A stretch of DNA of 64,000 nt from Branchipolynoe longqiensis (GCA_030323885.1 CM059193.1:77713447-77777446); one strand, 5' to 3'; shown: positions 11,953 to 23,765, counted from the stretch's first letter. The notes: generated from the letters alone by a model not told the origin. A program made the numbers and translations.

Positions 11953-13770
11953 TTAATGGTTTAACTCAAACAAGTCCACACCGACTTTTTCATACGGTTG
12001 AGAGGCGATATGGTGATTTATTAAAGGTTTATTATGCAAACTCTTCCGGTTGTTTTGGCAAGTGTCACATCGACTGACCTTATCTTCAATTTGCTCTTTC
12101 ATATTAGGCCAAAACATACAGTCTCGCACCAGCTGCTTGGACTTTGTGAAGCCCAAATGCGCTTCGTGTAACGCCTCAATCATTTCGCCGTGGAGACACG
12201 GAGGAACCACCACCCGATTGCCTTTCATGACCAGATTGTTTTCTACCGTTAACTCGTGTTTGTGTGGAATGTACTGTCTCAGACACGGCGGTGTCTGTAT
12301 GCATGTAGTGTCCCACCCATCTTCAATGTGTGAGATCAACATAGACATGGATACATCCTTCTCATACTCTCTGACAATTTTACTCAACAAACTTGAAGAT
12401 TGAATGTCCACTGCGGCAATGCAGAACGTGTCATCGAAGAGGTTACCATGACCTACTTTGGCACTATGCGCCCTGGACAACATGTCTGCAAAAAACATCA
12501 AAGAACCCTTCACAGGACATAGTTGAATATCATAATTTTGCAAACGCATTCGCATTCTCTGCATCTTGGCCGAAAGCTTATGAATTGGTTTCTGCATTAT
12601 CGCCACTAACGGCTTGTGGTCTGTTTGAATTTGAACTTCTTTGCCAAAGATATAGTCATGAAACCTCTGGCATCCGAAACATATGGCGAGCATTTCTTTC
12701 TCAATAGTGGCATAGCCACGCTGCGCTGAGTTAAGTGCATGAGATGCGAGTGCGATTGGCTTGTCATCCTGCATTAATACGGCACCCAAACCTGACTGAC
12801 AAGCATCAACTTGGATAACAATGGGTTTCTTGACATTGTAATACGACAACACAGGAGCAGTTCTTAACTTTTCTTTCAATTTATCAAACGCTCCCTGCTG
12901 TTCGACTTGCCAGTGCCACGCGACATCCTTAGCGAGGAGCGTGCGTAGTGGCTTGGCAATCTCGGACATGTTGGGTATGAACTTGTGCACATATCCAACC
13001 ATGCCCAGGAACCTTTGGACACCCTGTTTATCACGCGGCTCTGGCATGTCAACTATTGCTTGTATTCTGTCTGGATCAGGCTTCACACCCTGCTGGGTAA
13101 GTTGATGACCTACATACTTTACTGTAGTCTCACATAGCAAAGATTTTGTTTCGTTGAATTTAAGGTTAACCGACCTAGCTTGGTCCAACGCGGCTTGGAG
13201 CCGCTCATTGTGTTCCTCAACCGTTGACCCATATACCAAAATGTCATCTGTGAGTATCCCGATACTGGGTATATCGCCCATGACACGGTGCATTTCCTGA
13301 ATAGAAATGTCACCGGCTGTTTTGATGCCAAAAAGCAAGCGGGTGTACCTGTACCGGCCCCACAGAGTATTAAATGTGCACAGGCGTGAACTTTCTTCGT
13401 CTAACTCTATATGCCAATACTCTGTCATCGCATCCAAAACTGAGAAATATTTCGCATCCGCCATTTTGGCAATAATTTCGTCAATTGTTTTGGTAGGGAA
13501 AGGCCCTGTCTTTATCGCTTTGTTCAACTTAGTCGGATCCAGACAAATCGTTATCTTGTTTTTTTTTTTTACGATCGTTATGGAATTAACCCACTTGGTA
13601 GGTTCATCCTGTTCAACTATGACACCTAACTCCACCATGCGATCAAGCTCACTATGTACTTTACCTTGAATGGCAAACGGATTCCGTCTAGGCAGATCAA
13701 CAACAGGTTGTACAGATTTATCAACATGAATGACAGCATTTGCCTTGATCAAACCCAAACCCTGAAACAC
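11953..13770 (-). CDS. pol: Gypsy pol: RT, RNase H, integrase N-terminus
   Basis: A 605-codon open frame. Order: a proline-rich V-Q-P-V-V-D-L-P-R-R start, RT palm motifs (D-A-M-T-E-Y-W-H-I, the F-G-I-K region, L-T-D-D-I-L-V-Y), RNase H (V-Q-V-D-A-C..., A-T-I-E-K-E, T-D-H-K-P-L-V), then the H-H-C-C integrase zinc finger with W-P-N-M and C-D-T-C-Q. It stops just after K-V-G-V-D-L-F, the first Asp of the D-D-E core. RT active-site D-D is present. Frame relation to protease (13874-14128) needs a shift. The frame is well preserved despite the deletion. Note F-N-T-L-W-G where P-W-G is usual. Confidence 0.88.
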   Translation of the reverse strand: MFQGLGLIKANAVIHVDKSVQPVVDLPRRNPFAIQGKVHSELDRMVELGVIVEQDEPTKWVNSITIVKKKNKITICLDPTKLNKAIKTGPFPTKTIDEIIAKMADAKYFSVLDAMTEYWHIELDEESSRLCTFNTLWGRYRYTRLLFGIKTAGDISIQEMHRVMGDIPSIGILTDDILVYGSTVEEHNERLQAALDQARSVNLKFNETKSLLCETTVKYVGHQLTQQGVKPDPDRIQAIVDMPEPRDKQGVQRFLGMVGYVHKFIPNMSEIAKPLRTLLAKDVAWHWQVEQQGAFDKLKEKLRTAPVLSYYNVKKPIVIQVDACQSGLGAVLMQDDKPIALASHALNSAQRGYATIEKEMLAICFGCQRFHDYIFGKEVQIQTDHKPLVAIMQKPIHKLSAKMQRMRMRLQNYDIQLCPVKGSLMFFADMLSRAHSAKVGHGNLFDDTFCIAAVDIQSSSLLSKIVREYEKDVSMSMLISHIEDGWDTTCIQTPPCLRQYIPHKHELTVENNLVMKGNRVVVPPCLHGEMIEALHEAHLGFTKSKQLVRDCMFWPNMKEQIEDKVSRCDTCQNNRKSLHNKPLINHHIASQPYEKVGVDLFELNH

Positions 13771-13873
13771 ATTTTTGTATTCGCTTACCGGGCGCTGGGA
13801 CTGATCGTCAGCTTGGAAATGTTTGTCGGCACAGCACAGTGCACCTCATCCACCCGCGCCAGCAGGTTCAATG

Positions 13874-14128
13874 TCACACAAGCCTGCTTGCCCAAAATAG
13901 GCTGACAGTTCCGTACCACTTGGAACTGAAGTCTCTGCCATTCACATCAAGCAGTGACTGACCGTCGGCAGTGATCTGATGACCCGAGAACGTCACCAAC
14001 GAACACCTGGTGTTCGTCAGCCATCCCGGCGCAACTCTGTCGAAGACGTACCTCGGCAGCACGTTCACCTCCGACCCGGTGTCGAGCATGAACTTGACCG
14101 GGCGACCGTTCACTCGATCGCGTACCAC
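13874..14128 (-). CDS. Gypsy aspartic protease region
   Basis: The frame contains F-M-L-D-T-G-S-E-V-N-V-L-P, the D-T-G-(S) active site of retroelement aspartic proteases, which act as dimers to cut Gag-Pol. It lies between gag and RT; frames overlap with gag by about 19 bases. Confidence 0.75.
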   Translation of the reverse strand: MVRDRVNGRPVKFMLDTGSEVNVLPRYVFDRVAPGWLTNTRCSLVTFSGHQITADGQSLLDVNGRDFSSKWYGTVSLFWASRLV

Positions 14129-14832
14129 AGCTCGGCGTCTTGCTCGGCACCACGGTCAACGGCACCGATGAACAGATCCGTTGTCAGCATATTGACCTCT
14201 GCCAGATCCGGGTCTTGCTCAGCATTGTGAGGGTCAGGCTCTTCAACGGTCACCTCGTTGACTCTGCCAAGTCTGCTCCTGCAGACCTTACCGAAGTGCC
14301 CAGTCTTCTTGCAAGCTATGCAAGCTTTGCCTTTCGCTCGGCAGATTCCCCGGTGGTGTTCATATCCACAATTCTGACAGCGGATCTTTAACTCTCCTGC
14401 ACCAGCAACGCCGGAATTCCAAGATGGCAACTCCTCCACCGTTCCATATTTGCAATCCTTCACCTTGTCTCTCAATGATGTGATGTACGTAGCCATATTT
14501 TCTGTACCCTGATTATGCGTATTAAACTTATATCTTGTTATTATTAGACTGCACTTGCCTACACAATATGTTTGAAATACCTCCTTAAGTGGTCTGATCC
14601 TGTCTCGATCAGCGAGTGCGATATCCATATTGGCGAAAACTTTTTGCGCTTCCTCGCCAGCGACGTGAAGAAAGATGCAGCATTGCACTCGTTCTGTCTT
14701 CAATATGACACCTGCAGCAGTGGCGTATATGTCATATGCTCTGATCCATGTTTTCCAGTTCGATCTTGCATTGTTGCTGAGGACAAGCTGACTAGGCGGC
14801 CGCAAAGCCGGCAGTGTATTAGCGGGCGGCAT
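14110..14832 (-). CDS. gag: Gypsy gag with CCHC zinc knuckles
   Basis: A 240-codon frame starting just inside the 5' LTR (M-P-P-A-N-T-L-P-A). The helical N-W-K-T-W...D-I-Y-A-T-A-A-G capsid-like start is shared with the gypsy element at 49815 (N-W-R-A-W...Y-A-G-A-A-G). Two knuckles: C-Q-N-C-G-Y-E-H-H-R-G-I-C and C-I-A-C-K-K-T-G-H-F-G-K-V-C. It binds RNA and builds the particle. It is slightly short; a deletion in the middle (after K-D-C-K-Y-G) is likely compared with the other element. Confidence 0.82.
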   Translation of the reverse strand: MPPANTLPALRPPSQLVLSNNARSNWKTWIRAYDIYATAAGVILKTERVQCCIFLHVAGEEAQKVFANMDIALADRDRIRPLKEVFQTYCVGKCSLIITRYKFNTHNQGTENMATYITSLRDKVKDCKYGTVEELPSWNSGVAGAGELKIRCQNCGYEHHRGICRAKGKACIACKKTGHFGKVCRSRLGRVNEVTVEEPDPHNAEQDPDLAEVNMLTTDLFIGAVDRGAEQDAELWYAIE

Positions 14833-14851
14833 TCTTCCTCATCTGACACCA

Positions 14852-15009
14852 TGTGAAAGTATGTCTGAACACTTTGACTTCTGGATACTGAATGGTTTAT
14901 TCACGACCCAGGGCTAACTGAACCCGCCGGCTAAACTTTCCATGACGTCATCTCATTTGCATAATCCTTTGTCCAAACCTTTGCATCTCATTAACCTATA
15001 TTAGCCACA
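14852..15009 (-). repeat. 5' LTR of the minus gypsy element
   Basis: TGTGAAAGT...CCACA; about 158 bp; adjoins the primer-binding start on its left. Confidence 0.75.
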
Positions 15010-15500
15010 TGCCTATACGTCTATTACGCATATATCACATAATGCACGCGTTATGTGCGCGTTGGTATACGTTGATCTATAGCGACGTTCGGCAACGCGC
15101 ATCAGGGGGTCGGCAAAGTTTTGTGCTTGCACAAAACTTTCGACGTGCGACAACGCACCGGTGCCAACGTTATGGCAACGTTAGTATTTAAGTGGTATTC
15201 AAGTGGTTTTAAGGTCATCTAGGACTTTTTTATATGATAAATGGTAGTATTTTGCCAGGTCGCCGAAAAAAGTTTGGATTAACCGATTGTTTGATTTAAC
15301 CGAGGTTGGTTTAATGGGGTTAAACTGTACATACATTAAAACAATAATCATTGTGTCCACATACATTGTACATTCATAATGCACCCCCGTTTTTGCCAAA
15401 GCCAAGTCAAAGTCAAAGCTCGGTTAAACCAATGATCGGTTAATCCAAACAAATTTCTAGGGTCCCTTCAAGTTTGGCTTAACGGAGTTATACTGTATTT
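15010..15500. mobile_element. acgtt-word repeat and pogo-like MITE
   Basis: 15010-15180 is rich in acgt/acgcg words like the MITE at 62546. About 15200-15500 shares 'ttaatccaaacaaatttct', 'aaactgtacatac' and 'ggagttatactgtat' with the element at 48011-48525. Confidence 0.6.
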
Positions 15501-17350
15501 ACTTCAATGCCTTCCAAACAACGGACACGCACTAAAGCAAATATTGTTAGCAAATGAAGAGTTCAGGGGCAAAACCCCCTAAACGCCAATCCAAAAATTG
15601 AGATAACCATCGGATTCGAACCTTCAAAAAGTATGTTTTATTTAATTCCTACTCTTCCGTTCATTGCTCCTCAACCATGTGCTCATAAGACAAATGGACT
15701 GAGTCAGAAATACAATTATTTTAAAGTACAAATCTTTTATTTAAACTACATTTTTGGTTTGGTGCTTACGTGGATTTGCGACTGAACTCTTCAAATAATA
15801 TCTATTTAACAATAAGGGATCTTGATGAGACATCAGTATGCCGAACACACACTGCTAACTGAGTCTATATAGTTCATAGAGACGCCAAGATAAGAACCTT
15901 AGTTTTTGTTCAACCTCACTAACTCATGCACAGCGACACCTACCGGGTCTCTGCAGCATTACATCCACACTCATCTAGTGGTCGGCACCATTAATGATTA
16001 ATGACTATATACAGTTTCCATAGTTACTAAACATGGATGTATGTTTCTTACCGTACTTAGGCCAAATACAACAAAAAGTTGGTGATCGTCCCTTTGATCC
16101 CACAAATCAGGGTTGGGCGGGTAGTTTGTATTTTAATTTATTATTTTTCTATTGTATGACATGGATCTAACACGTATCTGCTGCTATGTGGCACAGATTG
16201 TGTGCTTACGAAAGTTGAATTGCTGCTAGGCCGACACATTTTTAACAGTTAAAAAAAAAAAAAATCCGCGGAGGGGGGTGTAATTTGTTTAGGCAACGGC
16301 TTGGATGATCACACATTTCTTTTATTGGCCTTGTCTTGTCCCAGATCTTCGTTGTGAGTCAGAAGCTAGTTTTCATTTACCAATTTGTGTAATGGTTTAT
16401 AAGCAGTGTTTCTGCTAAGATAGACATGGCGCCTGCACAACCGTCTTTCTGCAGGGATGCTTGAATGCCAGCGGCGCCCTGCTGGGGAGAAATAGCGCAT
16501 TAAATATGCATAGTCCGATGGTTTAGATGTGTTGCTGTAGTTTCTTTAGAGTTTCCTTATAAATTGAATGCGTTAAGGCCAGGCGCAGCTGGCATACAGT
16601 GCACAGGGCCGCTCACAGGGGGCGCCACCGTGGTCTATGTCATAATAACAGGGTCAGCTAGATAGGATAAGTGCTAACTATTACATAGGGAACTGAAGAT
16701 CGGTAGTGTCCTTGTTTATATTCCCATAATGGATTATAGAGCACATATATATGTGATGTATAAGCACTATGCAAGTATAATTAATCAGAAGCTTTTACAC
16801 CTTATTATATTCTAACTCATCTACTCTGCTGATCTGTTATTAAATTATTTGTCTATTATGCACCCCTGTCTTCAAACGCTGTAACCTGTCTGGCGGTGCC
16901 AGGTTGGTCGTCATAACCTATGCTACTTTAATTTAGAGTTACATTTGTATTTTAAAGGGCTAACTTTAAAGATATTTGAAATGATAAACTACCAAATTAA
17001 TTTTGGTGAAGACACCAACGTGCTGGTGCTAGACGTTAGCTGCAGATTGTATAGCATATTCGTGGTGTAGCATAGTAACAGCACTTCAGTAAATGTTGAA
17101 TGAGTGCACCAGTCTCTAAGTTAGATATATGTGGGGTCATATCTTGGTAAGAAACTACAGGTAGCAAACGTTTTATTCAGAAAGTACAGTATGGCCTAAC
17201 ATTCAGGTGCACCAAGGAAGTGAGAAGAAAACAAGTATCTGGCAGTAATGGCCACAGAGGGGAAGTTGGTAACACTGATAAAAGCCCGCAGACCAATTAG
17301 GTGGACGTAAAAATTAATTCATCCGTCCAACCAGAAAGTGGGTCCAAAGA
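15501..17350. other. Non-coding stretch with diverged dispersed repeats
   Basis: 16915-17165 resembles the TIR family seen at 21195 ('ggctaactttaaagatattt', 'ctaagttagatat'). A fragment at about 16500 has 'catagtccgatggttt'. Poly-A at about 16250. No coding signal. Confidence 0.45.
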
Positions 17351-17356
17351 GCGACA

Positions 17357-18068
17357 ATTCACCCTATTCACGCCGCGGCCATGTTGAAACTAGACCGAGG
17401 GCACTTACGCGTCGGCGAGTCGCCGCTGTATGTAAAGTGATGTGAATACTTTTTTGTCGACCAAAACCTCTCGAAATCACTCAAATTTGAGGGTATTCAT
17501 TTTTGAAAGTAACATATTCATCTTTGGATACCTGTTTTCTATATATTGGCCAATTTTCACGAAGATTGGGTGAACCTTGCATGGTGATTTTTCCCATTCT
17601 TTAACTACAATGTGACTGTCAACTTCACGTCTGCATAGTTAAAGTGGTATCATGTAATGCAGCACTGTCAGCATAGTTATCTGTGCAACACAATTGAACA
17701 ACTAGTCTTAGTAATTACAAATTAATAAAAGCTTTAAAAGGGTTAAAATATATTAAAAAAATATATCTATATTAAGAAAGTTATGCAATTTTGAATTGGC
17801 AGCCAAGGTGAGTGACTTTGTTGACATTGCCTACTGAAATGCATCTGATCATTACTCAATCTTCATGAAAATTGACCAATAAATAGAAAAGATGTATGCA
17901 AACATGAATATGATAGTTTCAAAAGTGAATATCTTCAAATGTTACTCCTTTAATTTCTGTAGTAGTTCATACACATCGGCACACAGTAGTCTTATGGCCA
18001 TTTCCAATACCGACGCTTACTCAGCCTTGTTCTGATGACGAATTAGGTCGCGCTTGAATAGGGTGAAT
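17357..18068. mobile_element. Long-TIR MITE (ttcaccctattca ends)
   Basis: Ends ATTCACCCTATTCACG at left and 'gaatagggtgaat' at right. Inside are further inverted arms: 'tattggccaattttcacga' at about 17538 against 'catgaaaattgaccaata' at about 17864. Arms of 150-200 bp surround an AT-rich centre; non-autonomous. Confidence 0.7.
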
Positions 18069-18129
18069 TCACACTATTCACGCGCAACCTAATTAGGGTG
18101 AATCTTTTATCTAGGCTGGGGGTAGCTAG

Positions 18130-18328
18130 GAGAGATGACATCACATGTGCGATGGTACCGTCCTGCAGGATACCAGTCATGCATGTTTTTTTTGGTAATA
18201 ACATAGATTAATGAAATGGAAATATAGCTAAACTATGCCATCATAAAATACTTTAAATCATATCTTGCTGTAGTTATATCGGTTATAAAAAAAAAAGAAA
18301 ATTTTGATTAAGCCACCATTTTTTCCAC
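18130..18328. mobile_element. Dispersed repeat sharing sequence with 23316-23630 and 26790-26945
   Basis: 'ataaaatactttaaatcat' then 'gtagttatatcggtta' then 'aagccaccattttttcca' recur at 23450-23520 and, inverted, around 26890-26945 and 27530. Ends are not resolved. Confidence 0.5.
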
Positions 18329-18643
18329 CACTATTTCCGTGACGCATGCGCAGAGCCTAATCCAGACTGGACTTGTGGGTCACAGAGTCTGTGGAGAGGC
18401 AATTGGGGCTCTGTTTACACTGGCTTCATATTGAGCAACTGACATTCTTTTCGCCAAAAATGTGGATTTATAAAGAAAACATACTTACCATTTTTGAATC
18501 ATTTTTGAAAATTATAGCTGTAAATTGATTGATTTATTGAAAAGCTTGATCGTTAGTGTCAAACAACACAGTGACACACTGTCGTCCCACAACACGAGTG
18601 TCATTGCCTATCACCAGGTGTCGTACTAGTCGCGGAAATTGTG
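18329..18643. mobile_element. MITE, cacaatttccg family, copy 1
   Basis: About 315 bp with inverted ends CACTATTTCCGTGAC and 'gtcgcggaaattgtg'. About 85% similar by eye to 60287-60597. No open frame. Confidence 0.8.
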
Positions 18644-19999
18644 TATTAATTAATTAATTAATTTTGGCGTGTAGGACTACACCAAAATGCTGAGCATATT
18701 ATTTACTTATCCATTTGTGAACATTGCATAGAAGCACATAGGCACAAAACTGCATCAAATATTTAATGACTGCAAGGTTATCAAAGTTGGCTATTTAAGA
18801 TCAAATTAATGTAGGCCTAGGTTTGGTTTCGAACAGTTGATGATTTCGTTTGGTTGTGCATCTTTAAGCTATAGCTGGTGATTAGTGTTCAATTCAACAA
18901 ACGCCAGTAAAAACACACCTTATTCCCCCAATTGAGATAATCTACTACATCATTGATTGTATATATATGCATGCTCATAAACTATTCATCTGTATGCAGA
19001 TATTTACCTGCCATGATTATTATTATTAGTATAAGTTAGTAATAATTAAATTTCAATTCAGCTAATCTTATAACAAAGACAACCTTTCCTTCTTCAGTGA
19101 ATTCATGTGCTACAATATTTATGTGTATATTTCTGGTGCTCAGATGAAAATCAAATCACGTCATTGCTAGTTTAGATTAATTTATGGAGTGTAATTATAA
19201 CTAACGGCTTAATATTATTACACTTGTTACCCATATTTCCCACCCCTCATTCCTGTCCATATTGCCTGTCCTTATCACCTGTATTTACTGCCTAACTCTA
19301 CTTCCTGTCCCTACTGCCTATCAATATTGCCTATCTCCATGGACATGTATGCGCACACATACCATGACATATAACATCACTATTTCCATACATATATGAT
19401 AATTAACCTTATCTCCAATCTGCATAGTCCGATGAACGAATTAAATTTTGAGAACAAAACACTAATTTAGATTTTATTCTACATATCAAACTTAAGTATT
19501 GGTGCACATATTATGCACGTGTTTCTACCTAGAAGAGAAGAAGTCAATTTAGCAACCCTGTTACTAGTACGTCCCATTGTATCAAAGGTTGTGATGTGCA
19601 CATGAACATTATTTTGGTAGTGGTAGATAATAATGACCGATGTAGTATATTTATATTAAGATATGGCTAAAACTCAAAACCATCGGATCATGCAGCTTTA
19701 AATCAAGAGTTGAGCGAAATTGGAAAAAAAAGGAGGGGGAGAGAATAGCAGCCGGGAGGGGGGGGGGGGGGGGGGGGGGTTCGGGGGGGGGGGACCAGCT
19801 AAGATTTAATTCAGTGGTAACTGAGTAACTGAGTGGGTGAGTGATTGCGGTTTTATGTCCTAACAACAGCTGAGGTCACATCAACGGATATATGGTAGTG
19901 CAGAGCAAAGCTGGTTTCATCTGCCGGTCTGGAGAATGTCACCCATGTGGATAAGTTACATACAGTTATCGCGCTCTATGGGCGTTGTTCAGGAAAGGC
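18644..19999. other. Non-coding stretch with a poly-G run
   Basis: (ttaa)n at about 18645; 19755-19793 is an almost pure G run, followed by a second one. No gene recognised. Confidence 0.5.
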
Positions 20000-20913
20000 C
20001 CTCGGATTGCAGGCACCCCAACCAAGCTGAACTTTGGTGCCCTTACAAGTATAATTTGTTTAATAATCGTTAATGAAACTCAGCGAGATAGTCTATGAAT
20101 GCTGACAAATTAGCATAAATATTTGTGATACAACATGAAAAGAAAAGGAATTAAGAATTTAACAAGAACAAGTTTTAAAAAACAATTAAATTATATTTGG
20201 CGGCCCCCCTAACACATGACACCCAAGTTGCCGGCAATACCTTCAGTTGGCCCTGGGTGTGGTCTGAACTATCGCGGCTAGTAGTAAGTACCAAGAGTCA
20301 TTCTTTATATCTTTAAACTGGGCAGTTAATTAAGGTTAATCACACAGTGTTAGTCAAATGCAGAATAAACCCCCAAAACCAGAAATGCTGTATCTTGTTT
20401 ACTTTTCAAGATATTCACATTTTAAGATTTAAAAAAGAATTACTGTACTTGAACAAAATTTGCCTTTTTATACTGAATGAAACATGAGGTGTGTTTTCTT
20501 GTTTGGCATAATTTGATTTTGTTAAAAAAAATATCTGCCATATACTAAATTAAATTTCATTTAGTGTTTTTTCTGATGCGATCTATTACTAGCCTATGTA
20601 CCCAATGGCAATTCAGTGCCAAGTGAAACAAAACCGCATGGTTTGGTACTTGTTCTGATTAGTGTGATGTAAAAGAATGCGCTAATTAGCAAAATTGCCT
20701 GTAATAAAGTGCCTTTTGATGTATTGTCTTAATACACAACCCAAGTAATTTTTGTATCAAAATAAAGAGTAAAGGCTTAGTTCATTCACAGTACATTCTG
20801 TGTATTCTTAATTTAAAAATACACCCATGATATAGGAGTATTTAAAAAAAATAGCAATTTAAAAATAATTGTCATACATTCTTCCATTGTTATCTCAGCA
20901 CTGCCGGTAGCTA
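20000..20913 (-). other. Presumed 3' UTR and downstream flank of the surface-protein gene
   Basis: AT-rich sequence follows the stop codon on the minus strand. No AATAAA is apparent on that strand near the stop; a weaker ATTAAA lies around 20053-20058. No other coding signal is seen. Confidence 0.3.
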
Positions 20914-21124
20914 CTAGTAGTAGTAGGGGTACCGAGGGTTGAAGCCGGTCATAATTGGGGGCGCCTGTGGGAAGTACATGCCAGGCGTGTTGTACACAAT
21001 GAACGTGGGCTGTAGGCCTACTGGCCGGGGGCTGAAGTCGCGCATTGGTGGCCGATATCCAGGATGTGGGCGATATCCAGGATCTGAGCGTAACTGGGGC
21101 TTGTATAAAGGCCGCGTGGATCCC
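20914..21124 (-). CDS. Terminal exon: Pro/Tyr-rich cytoplasmic tail with NPxY
   Basis: Acceptor TTAATTGCAG, phase 2; the split Arg codon (AG+G) fits the TM exon exactly. Sixty-nine residues follow, rich in Pro, Tyr and Arg, with repeated D-P-G-Y-R-P-H-P-G-Y-R-P-P, then Y-N-T-P-G-M-Y-F-P-Q-A-P-P, and the end G-F-N-P-R-Y-P-Y-Y-Y before the TAG stop. N-P-R-Y is a candidate NPxY signal (PTB binding or clathrin uptake); the tyrosines could be phosphorylated and the prolines could bind SH3 or WW domains. These functions are inference from motif only. Confidence 0.78.
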
Positions 21125-21194
21125 CTGCAATTAATCACATACAAGTGGAGGTGTTAACAGGCAGCATATTAGGCAACAGTGGAATATTCATAGA

Positions 21195-21550
21195 TTAAAG
21201 TTGCATAGTCTGATAGTTTTGAGTTTCTGACATTTTTTTAGATTTATGATAATTTACATTACTAGGTTGATGGTTATTATCGATCTTACTTGAGTTAAAA
21301 GCAATTTTTATTCTAAATTGCTAACTTTGGAGATATTTGAAGTTGAAATATGGTAAATGAATGTTGGCAAGCACACAAACGTTCTGACACCATGGGCTAT
21401 ATATATTCTATTAAATTGAATCAGCATTTCCTTATATGTGGCAGATGCTTAATAAGTGCATCAGTATCTAAGTTAGATATGTAGGATCAAATCTAGATAA
21501 TTGTTATCGTTTTGAAATTTGGATGCTTTTATCGGATTAAGGAGCTTTAA
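21195..21550. mobile_element. Intronic MITE, ttaaagttgcatag family
   Basis: Inverted ends TTAAAGTTGCATAGTCTGAT and 'atcggattaaggagctttaa'. The internal 'ctaagttagatatgtagga' is shared with 25243-25585, 42110-42371, 45290-45433 and 16915-17165. Lies 70 bp upstream of the terminal exon acceptor. Confidence 0.75.
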
Positions 21551-23120
21551 ATGAAGATATAAATATTCATCTCATCATCATCATCATCATCATCGTGCTG
21601 TCGGTCATGATGCGACAAAGACTGCTTTCATTACTTGACTGCCGCTCTCCATTTAGCTTTCTGCTGTGAGAGTTGCGTCTATGAGTCGGTCTTAATGTCT
21701 CTCAGCTTCAGGTTCAATAGTGTACAGTTCCCTAATATATTGGCACCACCTGAATATTTGTTATTGTTAGTATTATAGGTGGTGAGGTGCAGTATCATAC
21801 TCAGGTGAAATGATACATACATCATGGAGCCTAGAGAGCCTGATGGTTAGGAAGGGAGACCCAGAATGGCAGAAGTAAAAGTTAAAAACCACTAGGGATG
21901 TCTACTTTCTTTGGCAACACTACAAGAACATATATGCATATAATATATGCATATATATTACACCAATGAGCCGATGGAGGAAGTAGTAAAGTATATATGT
22001 TCCCTTACCATTTATACTTGTATAATGTGTTATAAATCACATATATATAGTTAATGACAGGCTTCATAAACTGACCTGGCACAATAAAACACGATTATCT
22101 TTGGGCGTTGAACAATTGCTAAGTATTGTATTCCCACGATTAGTACAAGGTGACCCCCCCCCAAAAACATGCCACCCACAAAAATGCTAATAACTTCTAC
22201 AGATGTACAGCAAATTACTTCATATTTGGTGCAGATGAACGTCAGTGTGTCCCTGATCATTCCACACAACTTTCAGTTTGTACATCAAATAGTCTGACTT
22301 TTGGGTCTCTCCCTAACTCTTGGCGGCATTACCAGAGAGATTTCTTAGGGCTGTGGTGAATAGAGTCCCTAAGATCCGCTACATTCTCCGGTGACCTTGC
22401 ACTTGCGGATCGTCCAGAATGGGTCTCCCTTACACACATATGCAGGTATTGCAATACCTCAGGGAGTTTGACGCCCCTGCCCTGCAGAGTTGTAAACCAC
22501 TGCCTTGTGGTACAGGTTCTTGACAGAACCGAAGGCTAAGGGAGCAAACACTGAACAGAAAACCATGTCACTGTGGCAGCATCAATGGTGGTTGATGTAT
22601 GGAACTCCCAACATCTGCAGGGACGAATAGTTTTGCGCCTGTCTGGACATGTTCTTGCCAGTGTGAGACCTCTATTTGCTCCCCGGGAGAATGCCGCTGC
22701 TAACTTACAAAAGCCAGCAGCACTTCAACACTTTTGCAGGCAGCTTTCATGAAATGTAAGTAAAGTAATGAAAGCAGTTTTTGTCGCATTGCGACCGACA
22801 GCATGATTATGATGATGATACACACATATTTGAACACTGTCCTCTGAATTCTAAATTTCTGGACCCATCTGTGATTGACTATTGTGTTTGGATAATGACA
22901 ACATTGAAACTCTACAAAAGAAAGCTTGTACTGCTTCGACAAATTTGGACTCAAAGTAAGTCTCTGTGGAAAACCTTTTTTCTCGAACTGTCCAAAGCAT
23001 CTTTGGAAGAGCACTAATCTAAGCTGCCATCCATTAAATCTTGGAAAAGGTGAAAAAATAAAGATGAGTCTCATATTCCAAATTTTAGTGAAACGTTGGA
23101 GGGTGGCATTTGCTGATGCT
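21551..23120. other. Intron sequence, no exon seen
   Basis: Contains (atc)n at about 21570 and an inverted related stretch at about 22745-22830 ('gctgtcggtc'/'gaccgacagc' with adjacent 'gaaagcagt'), suggesting a foldback element about 1.25 kb long. Open frames on both strands are short and unrecognised. Confidence 0.4.
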
Positions 23121-23124
23121 GGAC

Positions 23125-23765
23125 GCGGCCCCCAAATTGCTAAGAACTTGCCATGTGGAAAGTCGCGAGCTTGAATCCCAGTCGAGTCAAACCGATGATT
23201 TACAAATATTAATAATTGTCACTATCTAGCCTGGTGTCCGGCAAGACTGGGATATAGCAAGGACTAGTTAGCTCAGCTTCAGGATAATGTAACTGAGTGA
23301 GGAATTGGGTTATGGTTTGCTAGGAGCGATGACGTCACATCTGTGCTGGTACCTGTAGGATAACAGCTACCAGTACAAGTCCTACGTGTTGTTTTAATGC
23401 TTTAAAAAAAAACCCCACAGATTGCCAGCTTCTACAGTCATAAAATACTTTAAATCCTATTTTGCTGTACTTATATCGGTTATTGAAAAAAAAAAGTTTT
23501 AGATTAAGCCACCATTTTTTCCATCCCGAGCGTATTCGTTTATTCAACCCGAGTCTGTAGGATGTGTCCATGCGCCAAAAAGTGGCTTGGGTGACCCGAA
23601 TTGATTAATCAAATACGTTCCCAGTGGTGGGGGGCGGGGGGGCAGGGGACAGCACTTATAAAATAAAGTTGCCATGAGTGTGCACTGTTTCAAGTCAGGA
23701 CCCATCCTGACCTTGCCGTAGATTCTGCCAGGACGTAAAACAACAAATAAACAACAACCCTGCGC
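23125..23765 (+). mobile_element. SINE family 1 copy split by another repeat
   Basis: Head and middle at 23125-23315 ('cgagcttgaatcccagtcg', 'gataatgtaactgagtg') and tail at about 23645-23765 ('ataaagttgccatgagtgt', 'gccaggacgtaaaacaac') flank the repeat at 23316-23630. Confidence 0.65.

Larger units (their letters stand above)
11672..15009 (-). mobile_element. Gypsy-type LTR retrotransposon, internally deleted
   Basis: LTR-like repeats at 11672-about 11845 and 14852-about 15009 share 'cattttgacttctggatac'-type words ('ctgaacactttgacttctgg', 'tggtttattcacg', 'gaacccgccggctaaactt'). On the minus strand the 5' LTR is followed by TGGTGTCAGATGAG, a typical primer-binding start. Gag, protease, RT, RNase H and the integrase zinc finger follow, but integrase ends right after its first catalytic Asp, next to the 3' LTR. 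About 1 kb of integrase has been lost, so the copy cannot move by itself. No clear target duplication found. Confidence 0.85.

Noticed and set aside
22150..23174. Open frames of 69-124 codons on both strands
   Set aside because: No domain or splice evidence; overlapping on both strands.
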